From assembly GCF_030547075.1 (NCBI RefSeq), contig NZ_JAUOQH010000010.1, positions 1-64,000 of the forward strand: a stretch of 64,000 nt of DNA, written 5' to 3'. The translations under genes and the position numbers were made by a program. How positions within the stretch are numbered: position 1 is the stretch's first letter; each line of letters starts with the position of its first letter. Source of the DNA: Alteromonas sp. 1_MG-2023. Lineage in GTDB: Bacteria > Pseudomonadota > Gammaproteobacteria > Enterobacterales > Alteromonadaceae. The notes under the pieces are model-generated. The model saw only the letters and a list, made by a program, of their open reading frames with translations. It was not told the origin of the DNA and did no database searches. This document shows, piece after piece, positions 56,972-64,000 of the stretch.

Positions 56972-57796
56972 ATGCCATTATTGAAAGCTAAGCCAACTTC
57001 TGCCGGTCGTCGTCACGTTGTTCAGGTTACTAACCCTGACCTTCACAAAGGCGCGCCTTACGCACCTTTGCTTGAAAAGAACAGCAAATCTGGCGGTCGT
57101 AACAACCATGGTCGTATTACAACTCGTCATATTGGTGGTGGTCATAAACAACACTACCGTTTGATTGACTTTAAACGCAACAAAGACGGCATTCCAGCCT
57201 CTGTTGAGCGTTTAGAATACGATCCTAACCGTTCTGCAAACATTGCACTAGTATTGTATGCAGATGGTGAGCGTCGTTACATTCTGGCTCCAAAGGGTAT
57301 GAAAGCGGGTGATGCAATCCAGTCTGGTTCGGATGCTCCGATCAAGCCTGGTAACACATTGCCTATGCGTAATGTCCCAGTAGGTTCTGTTGTACACGCA
57401 ATTGAAATGAAGCCTGGTAAAGGTGCACAAATTGCACGTTCTGCCGGTGCTTATGCTCAGATCCTAGCACGCGATGGAAACTATGTTACCTTGCGTCTAC
57501 GTTCTGGTGAAATGCGTAAAGTACTATCTGATTGCCGCGCCACCATTGGTGAAGTAGGCAATGCAGAGCACATGCTGCGTTCACTGGGTAAAGCCGGTGC
57601 AACCCGCTGGCGTGGAGTTCGTCCTACAGTTCGTGGTGTTGCCATGAACCCAGTAGACCATCCACACGGTGGTGGTGAAGGACGCACGTCAGGTGGTCGT
57701 CATCCAGTATCTCCTTGGGGTGTTCCTACCAAAGGTAAGAAAACCCGAAGTAACAAGCGTACCGATAAACTTATCGTACGTCGTCGTAATAAGTAA
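56972..57796 (+). CDS. rplB: Ribosomal protein L2
   Basis: This 274-residue protein is needed for subunit joining and peptidyl transfer. It shows [19 protein letters not shown] and the C-terminal [20 protein letters not shown], which holds the functionally important histidine. Confidence 0.98.
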   Translation: MPLLKAKPTSAGRRHVVQVTNPDLHKGAPYAPLLEKNSKSGGRNNHGRITTRHIGGGHKQHYRLIDFKRNKDGIPASVERLEYDPNRSANIALVLYADGERRYILAPKGMKAGDAIQSGSDAPIKPGNTLPMRNVPVGSVVHAIEMKPGKGAQIARSAGAYAQILARDGNYVTLRLRSGEMRKVLSDCRATIGEVGNAEHMLRSLGKAGATRWRGVRPTVRGVAMNPVDHPHGGGEGRTSGGRHPVSPWGVPTKGKKTRSNKRTDKLIVRRRNK

Positions 57797-57811
57797 CAGC
57801 GAGGATTCACC

Positions 57812-58087
57812 ATGCCACGTTCTCTCAAGAAGGGTCCATTTATTGACCTTCACTTGCTGAAGAAGGTAGAGGCTGCAGTGGAAAAGAACGAACGTAAACC
57901 AATTAAGACTTGGTCTCGTCGTTCTATGATCATCCCAGATATGATTGGGTTGACCATTGCGGTCCATAACGGTCGCCAGCACGTTCCAGTCATCATCAGC
58001 GATGAAATGGTCGGCCACAAGTTGGGCGAATTTGCGCCAACGCGTACTTACCGCGGCCATGTCGCGGATAAGAAAAGCAAACGATAA
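57812..58087 (+). CDS. rpsS: Ribosomal protein S19
   Basis: This 91-residue small-subunit head protein begins [19 protein letters not shown] and carries [19 protein letters not shown] and [12 protein letters not shown]. It starts 15 bp after rplB. Confidence 0.98.
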   Translation: MPRSLKKGPFIDLHLLKKVEAAVEKNERKPIKTWSRRSMIIPDMIGLTIAVHNGRQHVPVIISDEMVGHKLGEFAPTRTYRGHVADKKSKR

Positions 58088-58099
58088 GGGGTAGGATAA

Positions 58100-58432
58100 A
58101 TGGAAGCATTAGCTAAACACCGTTTTGCCCGCTCGTCTGCTCAAAAAGCACGCTTGGTAGCGGATCAAATTCGCGGTATGCACGTTGAGAAAGCTCTAGA
58201 GCTACTTACGTACAGCCCGAAGAAAAGCGCAGCGCTGGTTAAAAAAGTATTGGAATCTGCGATTGCAAATGCAGAACACAACGAAGGTGCGGACATTGAC
58301 GAACTAGTCATTGCCAAAGTTTTCGTTGACGAAGGTCCAACTATGAAACGTATCAAGCCACGTGCCAAAGGCCGTGCAGATCGTATCTTTAAGCGTAGCA
58401 GTCACATCACTGTGGTTGTAGCGGATAACTAG
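58100..58432 (+). CDS. rplV: Ribosomal protein L22
   Basis: This 110-residue tunnel-wall protein has [20 protein letters not shown] and the beta-hairpin with [19 protein letters not shown], site of macrolide-resistance changes in other species. Confidence 0.98.
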   Translation: MEALAKHRFARSSAQKARLVADQIRGMHVEKALELLTYSPKKSAALVKKVLESAIANAEHNEGADIDELVIAKVFVDEGPTMKRIKPRAKGRADRIFKRSSHITVVVADN

Positions 58433-58441
58433 GAGTAGATA

Positions 58442-59146
58442 ATGGGACAGAAGGTACATCCTACAGGTATACGCCTGGGTATCAGTAAACCATGGACTTC
58501 TACCTGGTACGCTAATACTGGTGACTATGCGGATAACCTGTATAACGATCATCAGGTACGTAAGTATCTGACTAAACAGCTTAAAAGCGCTTCACTTTCT
58601 AAAATCGTGATCGAGCGTCCTGCTAAGAGCATCCGTGTGACTATTCACACTGCTCGTCCAGGCGTTGTAATCGGTAAAAAAGGTGAAGATGTAGAGAAGC
58701 TTCGCGCCTATGTTTCTAAGCTAGCCGGTGTGCCAGCTCAGATTAACATTGCAGAAGTTCGCAAGCCTGAGCTTGACGGACAACTGGTTGCCGACAGTAT
58801 CTCTAGCCAGCTAGAACGTCGTGTAATGTTCCGTCGTGCTATGAAGCGCGCGGTACAAAACGCAATGCGTCTTGGTGCTAAGGGTATTAAAGTTGAAGTA
58901 AGTGGCCGTTTGGGCGGAGCAGAAATTGCTCGTTCTGAATGGTACCGTGAAGGTCGCGTACCTCTGCACACATTCCGTGCAGATATCGATTACGCAACTT
59001 CAGAAGCTGCAACTACCTACGGTATTATTGGTGTGAAGGTATGGATCTTCAAAGGTGAAGTTCTGGGCGGTTTGCCTACAACTCAAGAGCAGCCACCGGC
59101 TTCTCAACCTAAGAAGAAAGGCCGCAACTCTAAGCGTGAGGGCTAA
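58442..59146 (+). CDS. rpsC: Ribosomal protein S3
   Basis: This 234-residue mRNA-entry protein has [20 protein letters not shown], a KH domain with [15 protein letters not shown], and a basic tail ending in [11 protein letters not shown]. It precedes rplP by three bases. Confidence 0.98.
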   Translation: MGQKVHPTGIRLGISKPWTSTWYANTGDYADNLYNDHQVRKYLTKQLKSASLSKIVIERPAKSIRVTIHTARPGVVIGKKGEDVEKLRAYVSKLAGVPAQINIAEVRKPELDGQLVADSISSQLERRVMFRRAMKRAVQNAMRLGAKGIKVEVSGRLGGAEIARSEWYREGRVPLHTFRADIDYATSEAATTYGIIGVKVWIFKGEVLGGLPTTQEQPPASQPKKKGRNSKREG

Positions 59147-59149
59147 ATC

Positions 59150-59563
59150 ATGTTACAACCAAAGCGTACGAAATTTCGTAAAATGCATAAAGGTCGTAAC
59201 CGTGGTCTTGCCATTGCGGGGAGCAAGGTAAGCTTCGGTACTTATGGCCTGAAAGCAGTTGGCCGTGGTCGTATGACCGCTCGCCAAATCGAAGCAGCGC
59301 GTCGTGCTATGACTCGTCACGTTAAACGTCAAGGTAAAATTTGGATTCGAGTTTTCCCTGATAAGCCAATTACTGAGAAGCCTCTTGAAGTGCGTCAAGG
59401 TAAAGGTAAAGGTAACGTTGAGTACTGGGTATGCCAAATTCAACCTGGACGTGTACTTTATGAGATGGAAGGTGTTCCTGAGTCTCTAGCACGCGAAGCG
59501 TTTGAATTGGCAGCGGCTAAACTGCCATTTAAGACAACCTTTGTAACTCGGACGGTGATGTAA
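59150..59563 (+). CDS. rplP: Ribosomal protein L16
   Basis: This 137-residue protein near the A site starts [19 protein letters not shown] and has [20 protein letters not shown]. The last A of its stop codon is the first base of rpmC. Confidence 0.98.
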   Translation: MLQPKRTKFRKMHKGRNRGLAIAGSKVSFGTYGLKAVGRGRMTARQIEAARRAMTRHVKRQGKIWIRVFPDKPITEKPLEVRQGKGKGNVEYWVCQIQPGRVLYEMEGVPESLAREAFELAAAKLPFKTTFVTRTVM

Positions 59564-59754
59564 TGAAAGCGACTGAACTGAAAGAAAAAAGCGTAGAAGA
59601 GCTGAACGCAGAGTTGATTAACCTGCTACGCGAACAGTTCAACTTGCGCATGCAGCACTCAACTGGTCAACTTGAAAAGACTGATCAATTGAGAACTGTA
59701 CGTCGTAACATCGCGCGTGTTAAAACCATTCTGACTGAAAAGGCTGATGCGTAA
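59563..59754 (+). CDS. rpmC: Ribosomal protein L29
   Basis: This 63-residue exit-tunnel protein has [19 protein letters not shown] and [13 protein letters not shown]. It shares one base with each neighbour at start and stop. Confidence 0.98.
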   Translation: MKATELKEKSVEELNAELINLLREQFNLRMQHSTGQLEKTDQLRTVRRNIARVKTILTEKADA

Positions 59755-60011
59755 TGACTGAACAAAAAGTTCGTACAGTGCAAGGTCGTGTGGTTAGCAA
59801 CAAGATGGATAAAACCATTACTGTTGTTGTTGAGCGTTTTGTAAAACACCCTATCTATGGGAAGTTCATCAAACGTTCTACTAAACTTCACGCCCACGAT
59901 GAAGAAAACGTTTGTAACCAAGGCGACGTAGTCACTATTAGTGAATGTCGTCCATTGTCTAAGAATAAAAATTGGACATTGGTTAACGTTGTAGAGAAAG
60001 CTGGCGTTTAA
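59754..60011 (+). CDS. rpsQ: Ribosomal protein S17
   Basis: This 85-residue primary rRNA-binding protein has [35 protein letters not shown] and [15 protein letters not shown]. It is the last gene of the operon and is followed by a terminator instead of rplN. Confidence 0.98.
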   Translation: MTEQKVRTVQGRVVSNKMDKTITVVVERFVKHPIYGKFIKRSTKLHAHDEENVCNQGDVVTISECRPLSKNKNWTLVNVVEKAGV

Positions 60012-60034
60012 TCGCTAACTTTTTCTTACGATTG

Positions 60035-60063
60035 AAAAAGCCGCTCTTGAGCGGCTTTTTTAT
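60035..60063. terminator. Terminator of the S10 operon
   Basis: AAAAAGCCGCT pairs perfectly with AGCGGCTTTTT around CTTG and is followed by further T. Being A-rich on the left it can also end the opposing glycosyltransferase operon. Confidence 0.92.
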
Positions 60064-60088
60064 TGCTTAAAAATTAGCGCTGATTTTT

Positions 60089-61180
60089 CTATTCCGACCC
60101 AGTAACCGCCAAATAAAGCTCACTGTAGCGTAACGCCATTTCCTTAGTACTAAAATGCGCTTTAACATGTTGGTATAAATGTTTACCCAAAGTATCTCGG
60201 CTGCCTTCATCGTTTACAAGGGTAATTAATGCATCCGCAATATCATCAATATTACCAGGCGTAACCATTAGACCAGTTTTATCATGTTCGATAATTTCAG
60301 GAATACCACCTACTGGGGTAGATACTACTGCACGCTTGCACGCCCCAGCCTGAAGTAAAATAACGCCTAACCCTTCGGCATAAGCTGGGTGAACTACAAT
60401 ATCTACACTGGGTAAAATTTTGCTTACTTGGTCGGTGAAACCACATAGTTTTACGTGATCGGTGAGTAAGTGCCTTTCAATAAGTGCTTGGTAGCTTTCT
60501 TTAAGGTTTCCTTTACCAAATAACAGGCAGGTGACTTTAGGATTATCTTTAGCCACTTTTTCCATGGCCAGAATAATATCGGCTTGGCCTTTGCGCGCGA
60601 TTAACTGTGCAAAGTTGGCAATAACGACATGGTCGCTGGGAATGGAGAAGGTTTCGTTAAGCCACGCTCTATCACCTGGGGTAGAGAATTCGTTAAAATC
60701 GACGGAAGAGTGAATTACAGCTTGGTGTTTTACCGCTTCACAGTGATGGCTAACCACATTGAAAACACCTTCTGAAATACTTGCTACAGCAGCAAACTGG
60801 CTGTATTTGTAGGTCGCAAATAATGATTCAGCGTTATCTACCCTGCGGGTGCATATAGCAGGTATACCGGTTATTTTAGCTACCATGGCTCCGAACACAT
60901 CTGCGCCTCGGCGACTGTGTACGTGAATAACATCGGCTTTAATCTTGCGGGCGATATTCACCATACGCTTTACCGAGAATAAATCTGTTTCTCCGCGATA
61001 GGCGATGGTATGCATATGACATCCGGTGATAGGTTTTTTGGCTAGTTCACTATCGTCTGGGCAGATTAAATGATTTTTATATTCAAATTGCCGGTTCAAT
61101 GAATCTAACAGATAAACAACTTGTTTGGCGCCACCATACAAATTTCTACCTAATTCAATATGCAAAATCTTTAAACTCAC
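60089..61180 (-). CDS. Glycosyltransferase family 4 protein
   Basis: This 363-residue GT-B enzyme has a short N-terminal donor-independent half (KILHIELGRNLYGGAKQVV) and the C-terminal nucleotide-sugar half with VVHPAYAEGLGVILLQAGACK and VSTPVGGIPEIIEH, holding the E-x7-E type site. It overlaps the heptosyltransferase-like gene by 4 bp and lies beside waaA, so it probably adds a sugar to the lipopolysaccharide core. Donor and acceptor are not known. Confidence 0.87.
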   Translation of the reverse strand: MSLKILHIELGRNLYGGAKQVVYLLDSLNRQFEYKNHLICPDDSELAKKPITGCHMHTIAYRGETDLFSVKRMVNIARKIKADVIHVHSRRGADVFGAMVAKITGIPAICTRRVDNAESLFATYKYSQFAAVASISEGVFNVVSHHCEAVKHQAVIHSSVDFNEFSTPGDRAWLNETFSIPSDHVVIANFAQLIARKGQADIILAMEKVAKDNPKVTCLLFGKGNLKESYQALIERHLLTDHVKLCGFTDQVSKILPSVDIVVHPAYAEGLGVILLQAGACKRAVVSTPVGGIPEIIEHDKTGLMVTPGNIDDIADALITLVNDEGSRDTLGKHLYQHVKAHFSTKEMALRYSELYLAVTGSE

Positions 61181-62211
61181 AAATATTCCTTCACTGTGTT
61201 AAAAACTGCTTCTGGGCTAATCAATGCCATACAGTCAAATGCGCCGTTACAGCTAGGCTTACGCTTACAAGGTGCACATGCTAAGTCTTTATATAATACA
61301 TGAGTGTTGTCATTGTCAGTATAAGTATAGGGGCAAGTTGAGCCAAAAAGGGCAATAGTAGGGAGAACATAGGCAACCGCCATATGGGTTAACCCCGTAT
61401 CTACGCCAATAAAGGCTCTAGATTGCTTTACCGCTACAGCAGACTCTGAAAGTGTTGCATGCCCTGCTAGGGAATACACATCACTTGTATCAAAAGTTAA
61501 CGACTGTGCATCACAGCTATCTGTTGGGCCGCCTAAGATAACAATGGGGTAACTGCAATGTTGTCGAATAAGTGTAATTAGTTGCTTCCAATGCGCAATA
61601 GGCCAATGCTTTTGTGGGCGAGTAGTGAAGGGGGCAAGTACGATATACTCACCTTTTACTGACATCACCTGTAAAGTCTGGCGTAGTTGTAAAGTGGCCT
61701 GTTCGCCCATTTCAATGTTTAGGGCGTAGCTTGTTGCACCGAGATGTGCTGATAAAAAGCGATACTCGCTGCTGATTTGGTCTGAAATAGGTTTGTCGAT
61801 GGCATTAGTTAAAAACCGTTGGCTGTGTTCTTTACTGTTAAAGCCAATACGATTTTTTGCGCCGCTTAAAAAGGCTAGAAAGGCGCTTTTTAGCAAACCT
61901 TGGGCATCAATAGCATGAGTGAAGCCTCTTGCCCTTAATTGCTTACGAAAGGCCAGAATAGACTTAACTAAAGACCAATAGGCACGCTTTTTACCCAATG
62001 CTCGCCACTCGTTTTTAGGCCAAGATATGACCTCATCTACAAAAGGATGATGTTGTACCAAGCCAACGTAGGGTTGTTCTACTAGCCAGGTTACTTTAGC
62101 ATTCGGCAGTGCTGTCTTTATGCTGGACGGTAGCCCTGAGGCCATGACAATATCGCCAATGGCACTAAGCCTTATCAACAGTACATTTGGCTGGGATGAC
62201 GTAGGTGGCAT
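61177..62211 (-). CDS. Glycosyltransferase family 9 (heptosyltransferase-like)
   Basis: This 344-residue protein has the GT9 start NVLLIRLSAIGDIVMASGLP and the donor-binding end with FIGVDTGLTHMAVAYVLPTIALFGST. The CAPCKRKPSCNGAFDCM cysteine stretch is common in heptosyltransferases. ATG at 62211 gives the normal start; an in-frame start 28 codons upstream is unlikely. It should act on the inner lipopolysaccharide core, together with the divergent waaA product. Confidence 0.87.
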   Translation of the reverse strand: MPPTSSQPNVLLIRLSAIGDIVMASGLPSSIKTALPNAKVTWLVEQPYVGLVQHHPFVDEVISWPKNEWRALGKKRAYWSLVKSILAFRKQLRARGFTHAIDAQGLLKSAFLAFLSGAKNRIGFNSKEHSQRFLTNAIDKPISDQISSEYRFLSAHLGATSYALNIEMGEQATLQLRQTLQVMSVKGEYIVLAPFTTRPQKHWPIAHWKQLITLIRQHCSYPIVILGGPTDSCDAQSLTFDTSDVYSLAGHATLSESAVAVKQSRAFIGVDTGLTHMAVAYVLPTIALFGSTCPYTYTDNDNTHVLYKDLACAPCKRKPSCNGAFDCMALISPEAVFNTVKEYL

Positions 62212-62361
62212 AAACTCAAATATAAACAGGTTATAATCACAGATTAAACCACAAAATAACGTCACTTTAATGACTGTAGGTGCAAAAAATTTCAAGTTTT
62301 ATATCGTTGACATACTTCGTTGATAGCCTGCAATAGCCAAAAAATTCAATAGGAAAATCGA

Positions 62362-63735
62362 ATGATAGAAGAGGGCGCCAAAGCCAAAGAGATAAAGGCT
62401 AGCGACGAAAAGACCTCGCGGGCAACAACCAGTTATAAGCCCAGTTTGGTTGAGAATATTTGTCGCTGGTTATACTCATTCGTGTTTTTTATCATTATTC
62501 CTATTGCCTTTTTAAACCTTGCTCGCCGTGGTGCTACAAGAAATAAAGAATATAGTCAGCGTCGCTTTGAGCGCTTTGGGTTTGTCGCCCGCCCGCCTAA
62601 AACTGGGGGGTATTTGTTTCACTGTGTGTCGGTAGGGGAAGTGGTTGCTGCCTCGTGTTTAATCAAGCAAATCATGCAAACCGAACCGAATACACAAATT
62701 ACCGTCACCACCACCACGCCGACCGGCTCAGCTAGGGTACGGGACATTTTTGGCAATACTGTGCACCACTTCTATTTGCCTTACGACTTACATACGGCCA
62801 TGGCAAAAATGATAAAGCGTATTAAGCCAAAAGCCGTGCTTATTACTGAAGTTGAGTTGTGGCCTAACTTCATACATGCGTGCTGGAAGCGTGACATACC
62901 TATAATGGTGATTAATGCTCGAATGACAGATCGTTCAGCCAAGCGCTATTTGAAGATAAGTAAACTGTTTCGGCCAATGCTAAATAAGCTCACGCACATC
63001 TGTACGCAAGGGCAGCGTGATTATAATAACTACCTCATGTTAGGCATGCCTGAAGCGCGCATGACGCAAACCAATAATATTAAGTTTGACCAAGCCGCTT
63101 CTACTACACAGCATAGCCAAGGCTTTCTAGGCCTTTCAACATTGGATGGGCCTATTTTTGTAGCTGGAAGTACTCATGATCTTGAAGAACAGGCGATGAT
63201 TGATGCTGTGAAAACGGTGTGGTCGTCAACAGCGGTTAACCTTCGTCTTATCATTGTGCCGCGTCATCCAGAGCGCTTCGATACGGTAGCGAAGCTGTTG
63301 CAGCAAAACAAACTTAACTACGTGAGAACCAGCGAGGTTGATGCAGTCTCTTCACACAGCAAAGTTATCTTGCTTGATGAGATGGGTAAATTAAACAGTG
63401 CCTATTCGATAGCAAGCTTTGCTTTTGTCGGTGGCTCAATTGCTAATAGAGGTGGGCACAATGCATTGGAGCCCGCCGCGTTTTCTATACCGGTAATGAT
63501 GGGGCCTAATACCTATAACAACCCTGTGATTTGCGAGTATTTAGAAGAGCGTGGGGCGTTGACTATAGTGTCTAACGCACAAGATATTGCCGCAAGGTGT
63601 GAAGCTTGGATTAACGACAACGATAAGTTAGTTAAAGCAGGTAAGGCGGGCCGTAAAGTGCTGGAAGAAAATAGTGGTGCACTGGATAAAACGTTAACGG
63701 TTATTAAACATAATGTAAGAGAAAGTTTGGTATAA
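62362..63735 (+). CDS. waaA: 3-deoxy-D-manno-octulosonic acid (Kdo) transferase
   Basis: This 457-residue inner-membrane enzyme transfers Kdo to lipid A. After an extra polar stretch of about 30 residues comes the membrane anchor (about 35-55), then RFGFVARPPKTGGYLFHCVSVGE-type start of the transferase, TTTTPTGSARVRD, ITEVELWPNFIHAC and GGSIANRGGHNALEPAAF. The N-terminal extension is longer than in E. coli WaaA (425 residues). AGGAAAA precedes the ATG. Confidence 0.93.
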   Translation: MIEEGAKAKEIKASDEKTSRATTSYKPSLVENICRWLYSFVFFIIIPIAFLNLARRGATRNKEYSQRRFERFGFVARPPKTGGYLFHCVSVGEVVAASCLIKQIMQTEPNTQITVTTTTPTGSARVRDIFGNTVHHFYLPYDLHTAMAKMIKRIKPKAVLITEVELWPNFIHACWKRDIPIMVINARMTDRSAKRYLKISKLFRPMLNKLTHICTQGQRDYNNYLMLGMPEARMTQTNNIKFDQAASTTQHSQGFLGLSTLDGPIFVAGSTHDLEEQAMIDAVKTVWSSTAVNLRLIIVPRHPERFDTVAKLLQQNKLNYVRTSEVDAVSSHSKVILLDEMGKLNSAYSIASFAFVGGSIANRGGHNALEPAAFSIPVMMGPNTYNNPVICEYLEERGALTIVSNAQDIAARCEAWINDNDKLVKAGKAGRKVLEENSGALDKTLTVIKHNVRESLV

Positions 63736-63969
63736 ACATCAGTTGGTTAAAATTAGCTCACCAAGGTAGTGCGCGCATTGCACCACGCTTTAGCTTTGCA
63801 CTAGCTTGAACGATGCTATTTTATTTGAATAATACTTAACTGTATGAATTGTAAAGGTAATGTCAATGTGGTCTACACTTTGCTTTTATATCGCCGACAG
63901 CGTAGTTACGGTAAAATATAAACAATACTGCTTCTCATGAAGAAGCACTGGACTACGCGTTCTCCAGGG

Positions 63970-64000
63970 AGATGCACCCTGCTTAGGCAGGGTGCCATCT
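63970..64000. other. Long hairpin at the right window edge
   Basis: AGATGCACCCTGC pairs with GCAGGGTGCCATCT (one bulge) around TTAG, giving a 13-bp stem. No T run is visible before the window ends. A second, smaller hairpin (TGCTTC/GAAGCA) lies near 63930-63948. The stretch 63736-64000 contains no gene that I can support. Confidence 0.5.

Overview
The window looks like chromosome of a marine gammaproteobacterium close to Alteromonas (Alteromonadaceae). The pointers are the protein flavour of the housekeeping genes (acnA, gpmA, htpX, waaA, the S10 ribosomal operon), a DUF2986 peptide and a DUF3392 protein, an alginate lyase with carbohydrate-binding modules, a Bacteroidetes-style hybrid two-component regulator, and moderate GC content. 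I see no tRNA or rRNA gene, prophage, IS element or CRISPR array. This is read by eye, without database searches.

Layout, left to right. 1-3.8 kb: two tRNA-3'-end-like repeats with terminators, then a minus-strand operon (outer-membrane barrel, PstS-like binding protein, GGDEF diguanylate cyclase), then a third, degenerate copy of the repeat tail. 3.8-5.0 kb: a retropepsin-like aspartic protease and a 57-residue DUF2986 peptide. 5.1-11.6 kb: an iron-type block with a TonB-dependent receptor, a PepSY membrane protein, a two-component system with a Fur-like site at its promoter, and a META-MliC fusion lipoprotein. 12.0-21.5 kb: a complete chemosensory cluster (mcp, cheY, cheA, cheW, PAS-mcp, cheR, cheD, cheB) in the same order as the che2 (F7-type) cluster of Pseudomonas aeruginosa. 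21.9-25.7 kb: ordinary genes (small periplasmic protein, two HAD proteins, htpX, a DMT exporter).

25.7-32.0 kb is an AT-richer accessory patch: a small peptide with a double-glycine-type leader, a 1293-residue hybrid sensor/AraC regulator (HTCS) and a PL18-like alginate lyase. 32.4-42.5 kb is a sugar-catabolic locus. It has a LacI regulator, three TIM-barrel isomerase/lyase-like proteins (two Tat-exported), a Gfo/Idh/MocA oxidoreductase, a nucleoside/sugar MFS permease, a GMC dehydrogenase with its Tat-signal small subunit, and a DUF1080 protein. Taken together this reads as a periplasmic 3-keto-glycoside pathway: oxidation at C3, non-hydrolytic cleavage, import, then reduction or isomerisation. 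It is my best candidate for an incompletely described system.

42.7-54.4 kb: a LysR/DJ-1 divergent pair, a DUF3500 plus HupE-like pair, an iron alcohol dehydrogenase, gpmA, acnA, and an orphan GAF-fused type II secretion ATPase. 54.8-60.0 kb: the S10 ribosomal operon (rpsJ to rpsQ) with a structured leader. It ends in a strong terminator and is not followed by the spc operon. 60.1-63.7 kb: lipopolysaccharide-core genes (GT4, GT9, waaA).

A recurrent oddity runs through the window: short tandem duplications of 12, 15, 16, 18 or 21 bp, unrelated in sequence, at nine places. Most lie at gene ends and several cross a stop codon.
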